NCBI RefSeq assembly: GCF_020382885.2
Contig: NC_058506.1
Coordinates: 19,642,818 to 19,706,817, forward strand
Reading direction: 5' to 3'
DNA from: Scatophagus argus
Lineage: Eukaryota; Chordata; Actinopteri; Scatophagidae
DNA length: 64,000 nucleotides
A model generated the notes under the pieces. The model ran no database searches. It was not told the DNA's origin and saw only the letters and a program-made list of their open reading frames with translations. Of the stretch, positions 56,336-64,000 are shown piece after piece. How positions within the stretch are numbered: position 1 is the stretch's first letter; each line of letters begins with the position of its first letter. Made by a program: the position numbers and the translations under genes.

Positions 56336-58650
56336 ATTTTTTTTACTCTCTAAAAGCCATTTCAGGGTTGCATTACTTTTACATGAGCAAGCACAACAAG
56401 TCTTTGTGTTGGGGAAAAAAAGATGGAGAATGTGGAGGCACAACACAAAGTAACTTTTGGAGTTCGTTATCATACGCAAACAATAGTCGGTTCTCAAACA
56501 GTTTAGCTTATGTTTGCATTTGTTGTACATTTGCTTAGTACCGCTGCTATGATCACCTTCAGTCTAATACAGGCTTAATTATTAATGTTACCATAATATT
56601 TTCTAACTCATCCACCAGGAGTTCTGTACAGTACAGATGACCGCCAGTCCTCTCTTCAGGTATTGCTAAGGTGGCTATTGGGCCAGTCTCCTGAAAGGCA
56701 GTTCCTTTAAGCCATTGCACATCAGTGGACTCCCTTCTAGTTTAATGTTCCAGAAACTGGGAGGCCTGCTGAACTCAGCTCTGAGTTATGTTACAGTCTG
56801 TTTATAGAATGAATATAGTGAATTATTCCAGACTTTTGTGTTCTGTTAAACTCTGTCTGACCCTGTACCAGTACACCTCTTACTCCGTCAGTAATCGTCA
56901 ACCATTTTAATTGCTGTGAACTATGACTCCATCCATGCACTAGTATTAAGTAATTATACATGGTACAACATAGCAGCTCTAGTTGATGCCCATTTTGATG
57001 CAGTACCGATATGTCCCTGATTACTTCACTGACCTGCGGTTAAGGACTCTGGACTGTCACAGGCGCCAAAACCCAGACGATGGATGTATGATGTTACACG
57101 TCCCCATGTCGACAGCATCTGGATTTAGTTTGCAAAAATGTTATGTAGAATAATTTATACTCTTAAGTCTTCCAAATATTGTTTCACCCACATGTCAACA
57201 AAGATTGGAGATCCTGTTTGTAGTCGCTGTTGTTTTACAGGAGACATTACACAGAGGTGACTGGTGTGGAAAGCTTGGAGCCATGTCTCCTGAGCAAAAC
57301 ACACAGGGCAGGCGCCGGTCAGCTAAGATGAAACCTACATTTTCCATTGGATATTGTACATGGCCTTTTCATCTGGAGGGTTCGTACCCTTTGGATTATT
57401 GCTGCAATGGTTTTGGAGATTGAGTCATTAAATATTAACAATGTGGGCAAGGGCTGGTGGTGTTTTATTTCACACTCTCTGATACTTTTGTCACGTCTGT
57501 ATATTTGTTTTTTGAGGGCAAAGCTGCAGAGGATAGGTGGATGCAGGGTGCACTCAAATAGGTATCAGATTTCAAGCCATGTAAGAGCTTTGGGTGGTTT
57601 GGGAAAGTCTGCCAGCAGCCACAACCATTCATCCATTACACAGCCACACACACAAAATAAAATAAACCTGGTGTAAATCATAAATTCATCTCAGGCGTAT
57701 AGTTGGTAGATGTAAACCAGAAGAGGAGGCAATGGTTCCTGTACATGGAAAAAGAACCTTGATGGTGATGACGAAACATCCAGGCAGTGCATGTTTATTT
57801 ACAGTCTCTGGATTCCTAACCTCCAGATATATCACTTTTACTTGTTGGCCTTGGCAAATGTCAGGTCTTATCCACACATCCCAGTTGTTTGCTAGAGGGC
57901 AGATTGGTTATGCTGGTGACATTTGAATAAATAAGTGAATATTTATTTGCAGAAGCAAGCAGAAAACACAGCATATGTGAAGCAAAGGAACAAATTTCTG
58001 CTCTTGGTGAAGCAAAGTTTACCTTAATGTTATAGTGCAAATTAGTGCCAAAGTAAGCGAAACTAACCAGATTATAGTGACATAGCGGATTATATAGTTT
58101 GTGATTAGATTTCTGACTATGTTTAACCCATTTGTGCATTTCCCCCAATGATATGAACTTTACCCTATATCAAACACAAGCTATTTTTAGGCAATCACAA
58201 GAGCTATGGCATAACTGTGACGGCCAGAAGATCCATGTAGCTGCTCTATAACCACTTTGGACAAATTCTAAAAATAATTTCATTACTGTAACTATCGCAT
58301 CAAACCACCATCATGCGGTCTGTGCGGGAAAGCAAAACTGACAGCGAGAAGCTGCAGCCAAGTGGCACACAGAGATTTCCACAGCCACAGTTCAATGAGA
58401 AATCGTACTGGGAATATTTCCTTTCCATGTAAATTTTGTTCCCCGGGGGTTTTTCCAGAGGTTCCTCCGCTAATCCTGTATGTAAATTGCAGCCAATAGA
58501 TGCTGTTGTTGAGTTGGGCTGGGATTAGCAGGAGGCGAATGAGTTTCAATTTTACTGGATTACAGAACAAAGAAAGGGGAAAGGGACACCGTACTCTGTT
58601 AAGGGAAAAAGAGAAATAAACTTAGAATAAATAGAAAAATAGTAGCTTGT
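56336..58650. other. Intergenic DNA downstream of clip2
   Basis: No coding exon or named repeat recognised. Mostly AT-rich. Confidence 0.6.
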
Positions 58651-58820
58651 AAAACGAGCGGTCGAAGTTAACATTGTGATGTTCCGGATTACGATGTTTT
58701 AGCAGACGGTACAGCTACATTGTGGATGGGAATTGTGAGCGTTTCTGATGGATTAAAACGGGGGAATAAACCTATTCCGGGATTGACAGCAGCAACAAGG
58801 CTATTTAATCGCTAATTAAG
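58650..58820 (+). promoter_or_regulatory. Possible promoter and untranslated exon of the next gene
   Basis: CpG content rises here. A consensus-like donor (ctaattaag then gtgaga) ends a candidate exon at 58820. The donor is followed by a pyrimidine-rich stretch and by gctagc/gctaac-rich sequence, as seen just downstream of the rbm41 first exon. In human the gene after CLIP2 is GTF2IRD1, so its fish counterpart is a reasonable but untested candidate. Confidence 0.3.
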
Positions 58821-58967
58821 GTGAGATTTCTCTCTCTCTTTTTATATTCATGAACACTTATATAGCGTGTTTTCGCGGAGTGGCTTGTCTTCTGTGGCTG
58901 TAAATTCAGGAATTACAGATTATAACCTAATTTCTGGACTGGGGGTGGAGATGAAAGGAAAGTGCTA

Positions 58968-59040
58968 GCGCTAGCTAGCAGGAGGGCTAACGCAGTGGAG
59001 CTAACGAGTTTAAGCTAGCTGGTTAGCTAGCTCAACGTTA
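58968..59040. repeat. gctagc/gctaac motif cluster
   Basis: Dense run of gctagc, gctaac and gttagc motifs, including gctagcgctagctagc at about 58968. Another gctagctagc copy lies at about 59281. Confidence 0.7.
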
Positions 59041-62000
59041 TTATGATACCGTTGATACCGTAATTAGCCAGCAGTGATTAGGTAGATATATGGTAAGTAT
59101 CGAAGATAGGCTATTGTTCGTTAGCAGTTAAATTAACCTAGAGGGACGCCTCCCTTTAACCTTGCAAGTGGAGTGCTAGCTCATATTTATAATTTGGATA
59201 CAGCGCCTGTCTGTTTGCTAAATTATCCCCCCATATATTGCTATCACTGGTGAGGTTACAGGGCTAGTACAACAAAGCCTGCTAGCTAGCACTAAGTGTA
59301 ATGAAAAAGGAAACAAGACGTTTGAACTTCAGCAAAACAATTTAAATATGCAAACCTTTAGCTAACAGGCTCGCCGAGTTAATTCCGACCTTGTTACACT
59401 GTTGTTAGGTTCAGTAAACTTAAACAATAGATCCTTAATTGACTGCTATCATTTATTACAATCTTGCACTTCACGGTTGGAAGAGTGTTTCAAAAAAGGG
59501 ATAATCTTAAGAAAGAAACACGGATTTAGATAAGGCAAATTCTTCGTGTTTGGCATCCGTTATTATGAATCTAGACAAGGTGAGAGTGCTGATTTCCTCT
59601 GATATTGCTGTCAGCTGTCTGGTGCAAGAAGCGTCAAAGTTTTAAAAAAGCTGACTGGAATAAAACTTTGTCAGCTGTAGCTAACTGTCTGGCGGATTGA
59701 ATTCACAAGACAATAGAGACACAAGACAGATTTGTACACACGGACACTCGCTCATTTTCTTTGGAAGAACAGACTTGATTTATTGCTCCCAGGTCTCATA
59801 TTCTGTGGTTTCAAGCTTTTTCTCCTTCGTCCAGCTTTCCAAAGTAATTCATCTCCTCTCTTATGTGATGTGAACTTGCCAGCAATATCCAGCACAGGAT
59901 GCTCTCAGCTCAACTCCCAGCTGTATGTGAAATAAAATCTCTTTTGTGAACAGAATATCACACCAACTCAATTCAAAATGTGGCAATGTAATGTGTGTGT
60001 ATGTAATTAGACTTAGAGATTTCAGCTTCACTTTATTGATCCCTCCCTCAGGGAAATGAAATTGGAAATGTAATGAAGTATACACGACAATAAAAGAAGT
60101 CCTTTGACAGTTCATATGTTAGTTATCTGTGTGATAACGCCCATTGATCACCTTTACTAATTATTGTAACTATTTATTCATCCTTGTATTTTGTCTAAGT
60201 ATCTTATTTTGGGCCTAATTATAACTCTGCTTTGTTTGATTTTGATTAACTGCCAACCAGTATGTTGCTTTCACTATGTCAAGTCTGAGCCCCTGCTGGA
60301 GGATTGAACATTTTATTCCTAATGCCTCGTGTCAAGCTGATCTCTCTGGTTCTCTGTTGACCATTGAATCCCACCTGGCATTGCAGCAGTTAAGAAATCA
60401 TAGTATCAGTGATGACATTCCCAAAGGGCCACTGCCTCAGACACAGGGTGTACACAGTAGGATTATGTTGTTGTGTGCTGTAAGTTAATGATGTGTTAGT
60501 AGTTGTCAAACCACACCCTGTAAGTTGTTGTAGTTGTGTCAAAATAGCGGTTGTACTTTATTTTCTTCCTTTGAGAAATTAACTGTCCATTCGGTTAATA
60601 AAATGTAGATGTTTACTAAAGACTGATGGACATTATGGTCCTTCTATGTGAAAGAAATTTTAGAGTTGTTCAACTATTTAAGTCATTTAACTATTGACCT
60701 GTAAAAGGCGAGGTTTAAAAAACTTTTTCGGACAACACGTTTGACTTATGGGCCCTGTACATCTGTGAATTTCCACACATTTTTGTTGTCTTCTCTTGCC
60801 TCATTAGACCTTTTGTGGGGATTATGTGGGCATGTACAGACTGCACTTAACTGACATCTCTGTGAGATTCCTGTTAGATTTCTTGCACCTGTTAGGGCAA
60901 GAGAAGTTACACTTTCATCTTCGTGTACGTTACAGAACTGGACAGGCACAGTGTCGGTTTAAGGCTGGGTGTAGTTTCCACACATGGCGTGTGTCGTGTC
61001 CTGGATCGGTGGTACTGTACGGCACTAGAAACAAAATAACGTGTACCAACAGCATCAAAAACAGCACAAGCAAATAAACACGTAGCTTGTTGTGACTGCA
61101 TCCGAATGGAAACTGTAGTATTTTGTGTCTGGCAGCTCTTCAAAGCTGTAAGAAAGATGAAATGACAGGTACCCTGTGGAGTTCTTGTGGTGATCTTGTC
61201 AACAAACAAAGTTTCTGTTTACATCCTGTGTTACTCACCAAAAGGCATTGTGTTTATCTGTGACGACTAACAAAAAGTGTTGAATGCATTTCTGTCCTCA
61301 CAAAAAAGTTAGCAACGCTGTGTTGTGAAAGGAATGTGTATGTCACCTGAATGCTGTCACACAAGCACGTCAGTGATGAATTCAAAAAGGAAATCTCCTC
61401 ATACATAAGTTTCTTCATAGCACTTAGACTTGTCAGAAACTCCTCAGGGTACCTTTAAAGCTCGCCGCATCATCTTCATGACTATCAACTGATAAAGATG
61501 TAGCGTCAACACTCAAATAAAGTGCATCCGTTTGTTTTGGTACATGAAGTTTGTGACCTCACCTGATTTTAGCTTCGCCTGAGCACAGTTCTCGACTGTA
61601 ATGTCCTGGGAGACATAACTCATCCAGTGACCTTGTGTGTTGTGAAAGATATACAGTTTTCTCTAACCAAAAATACAAGCCAAGAACAGAACTGCTGAGG
61701 CTGATGTTGTCAGTTTTTCAATGCTTCTTTAGCCCCTTGTTTATGATGACACTTCAACCAATCAGTGACCCTGTAAAGAAAAGCACTGACCTGAAGCCAC
61801 AAACATAATGCTGGAAAAAGATGTGTTGATGAATTTAAAAGAGTAGTGCTCAGCACACTCACTCACTGTGGTAGACTGGGTGAAGCCCCTGTGGTCTTAC
61901 CAGACCATTTGACCATCAACAAAAGTAACTGGTACAAGAGTAAGCAGCCCAACATCTGTTTCTGAGCCTGCAGAGCTTTTTATTTTTATTTGTGGTTTAC

Positions 62001-62800
62001 TGACCTCTCTGTCAGTAAACAGCTTACAGATGTTTTGGGGGTCCTCATAAACAGGTTTTATGCAGTTTCTGATGATGATTCATGAAGAGGTTATCTCCAA
62101 ATACAGGAAAAACCCCACAAGATGCTTGCACTGTGATAAGACATCAGTAGAAAGTAAAGTGTAGCCTGTCGATCTCTACTGCTGATCTTTTTAGCAAACA
62201 GTTAACAAAAATATGCAAAGTCCATGATGGCAAACAAGTTACCAAACCTGTAACTCCCACTAACAAGAACTGTTGTTTGATATCTGTTGGCTCTGAGAAT
62301 AAGTGAGCTGTTGTCAAAGTGACAGTTTGAGTGAAATCACAGGGTTGGCATGTCCACATAGTTTTACGTCATTCACAATCAAAAGAGCGACTGTGGGATT
62401 TATATCAAACTATCCTCTATAATTTTAGCTTCATAACATTTATTTTACATTAATCTTAAACGTAAACGTTGTTATTAACATCGTTCCCCATTCTCTATTG
62501 TCCAAATATTCACTGAGAGCCATAACAGGCCTGTGACTTTATGCTTGAGCTTGCTCTTGCGAAGCAATTGACATGGCATTATCCCGAGTCTGTGCTTATC
62601 CCCACCTTTCTCCTCCTCGCTACTTCCTTTTGCCTTTTAAATATGTGAGGGAAAGAGGCCATCTATTTCGAGACGGCAGTAATTTAGGAGGGGGGGGGCT
62701 AATGTTTGCTGTGGCCTCAGGGGAGGCAGATTTAGATGGCCAATAGACTTGGCACGTTCAGACTGGTGCAGCTGAACCCCACCACACCCACCCTCCTCTA

Positions 62801-62830
62801 TCTCTCTCTGTCTCTCTCTGTCTCTCTCTG
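62801..62830 (+). repeat. Perfect decamer tandem repeat
   Basis: TCTCTCTCTG repeated three times without mismatch, within a longer CT-rich stretch that ends near 62842. Confidence 0.95.
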
Positions 62831-62943
62831 TCCTCTCTCTCTATTGAGTCAGTGGTTTGGGCTTGCCAGAGGCTAGTATAATGGTTCCCAGTGTCTGGAG
62901 AGATTAAAGGCCAGAGCTGCATTGTTCAAATGCCCCGAGATTT

Positions 62944-62979
62944 GTTTCCAAGGAGACGGGCTTCAGTTGCCATGAGAAC
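62944..62979. promoter_or_regulatory. Tandem X-box-like (RFX) sites
   Basis: GTTTCCAAGGAGAC (62944-62957) and GTTGCCATGAGAAC (62966-62979) both resemble the imperfect palindrome bound by RFX factors (GTTGCCATGGCAAC type). Their starts are 22 bases apart, about two helical turns. The region is less AT-rich than its flanks. Confidence 0.4.
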
Positions 62980-63389
62980 ATAGTGCCTGGCTTTAGCCGA
63001 GCGGCTTTTCTTTAACAGTTCCTGTTCCTAATCTGTTTGCCAGTTTACTTTTATTCACATTGGCCATCTTGTTGTTTGTATTTGGTATGAAGTTTAAGTC
63101 GAAATATATTATGCAGTTACGCTGTGGTAGTGTACCTGCAGTGACTGAGGAAAGTCAAGGACTTATCACGGTCTTCTTATCTTGCTATCTCTTTGTGCTG
63201 TGCCTTCTGTCAAAGAGAGAAAATGTAGTACAAATGACATGAACTGAGTACTCGACTTATCCCCCAGTTTCCAAGGCAAGACAAGATACAGATTTCACAT
63301 GGACTCAGGTTTGCAGGCAAGCTAGAGCTGTGGCTCTGGGGATGGCAGTGTAGGTCACTCCTTCACTTTCCAGACTTGAATATCTAAAC

Positions 63390-63705
63390 AACTATGTGAT
63401 GGATTGCCATGAAGTTTTGTACAGACATTCATCTTCCCCAAAAGAGGAATACTGTTGACTTTTAGCGACCCCCCGACTTTCTGAACACCACCAGCAGCTC
63501 AAAGTTTTCAACTCACCATCTGCCGGATGGACTGGCACAAAATCCTGTACAGACATTTGTGGTTCGCTGACCCAAATTACTTTAGTGATCCTCTGACTTT
63601 TCCTCTCAGCACCAACACGAGGTTGACATTTGTGTTTCTGAGTGAAATGTCAAGACAGCCACCGGATGGGTTGCAATGAAATTTGCTTCAGACGTTCATA
63701 CACCA
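63390..63705 (-). repeat. Dispersed repeat with three internal diverged copies
   Basis: The unit 'gatgga(t/c)tggca..aa' followed by 'acagacatt' starts at 63398, 63526 and 63665 (spacings 128 and 139). The first copy contains the reverse complement of the sequence at about 37446. Between the units, 'tttagcgacc..ctgacttt'-like stretches also recur. Confidence 0.65.
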
Positions 63706-64000
63706 CTGAGGGTAAATTGTAGAAACTTTGGTGATCTCTTCTTTTATATTTGCTCAAAAATATCATGACATTTGTTTTTGTCCATGTCACTGCCCTATAT
63801 CAGTTGCACTTGTACTTTTTATTATTAACAGATATTAGCATATAGTGCATAGTAAATTCTCACAGAGTTGTTTGCTTGGCTGTAAAATCTACCCTTTTTA
63901 CTACATGAAACAAGCATCCTGAGACAAGGGCTCCATCCTCCACTATCAGCTCAATGAATGCAAGCTTATATTTGCTTAAAGTAAATCCAAATGATGTCAG

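Larger units (their letters stand above)
58821..64000. other. Non-coding DNA to the window end
   Basis: No coding exon recognised. It includes the motif cluster at 58968-59040, a teleost repeat scrap at about 60030-60065 (ctttattgatccctccctca), a 10-base tandem repeat at 62801-62830, two X-box-like sites at 62944-62979 and a repeat block at 63390-63705. Confidence 0.5.

Noticed and set aside
1..64000. CRISPR array, prophage, operon or other prokaryotic-type system; viral insertion
   Set aside because: Genes are spliced and of vertebrate families. No regularly spaced repeats with unique spacers and no viral coding regions were seen.

Overview
This is a stretch of vertebrate nuclear DNA, almost certainly from a ray-finned (percomorph-like) teleost. 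Genes are split by GT-AG introns, and coding density is only a few percent. CA/GT microsatellites are frequent. The repeats are of teleost type: degenerate Tc1-like transposons, a tRNA-derived SINE, and small inverted-repeat elements. All gene calls rest on reading the exons directly and comparing them with remembered vertebrate families. No search could be run.

Layout. (1) 1-9.7 kb has no recognisable coding exon. A GC-rich block at about 8.56-9.26 kb has a CRE palindrome on one side and a strong minus-strand splice donor on the other. It may be the untranslated first exon of a gene transcribed leftward out of the window. (2) rbm41 (+ strand, 9812-14740) is complete in seven coding exons, 445 residues. 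Its promoter carries a ZNF143/THAP11-type site and ETS sites. (3) cldn2, a claudin-2-type tight-junction gene (- strand, 18204-17383), has one coding exon, 273 residues, and faces rbm41 tail to tail. (4) About 18.3-25.8 kb is repeat-laden intergenic DNA. (5) clip2 (CLIP-115, + strand) has a probable untranslated first exon ending at 26348. Its coding region runs from 27735 to about 55091 in 17 coding exons, about 1035 residues: two CAP-Gly domains followed by coiled coils. (6) 56.4-64 kb is non-coding. A possible promoter and untranslated exon lie near 58.65-58.83 kb, followed by what looks like a long first intron containing two X-box-like sites.

How the genes relate. They are not an operon and share no pathway: RBM41 is an RNA-binding (minor spliceosome-associated) protein, claudin-2 forms paracellular cation pores, and CLIP2 binds microtubule plus ends. 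RBM41 and CLDN2 are neighbours on human Xq22, whereas human CLIP2 lies at 7q11.23. The window therefore joins two human-separated synteny blocks. I found no previously undescribed biological system. The most useful observations are the promoter architecture, several perfect hairpins, a GCTAGC/GTTAGC motif that clusters near inferred start sites, the claudin pore residue change, and the uncertain last clip2 exon.
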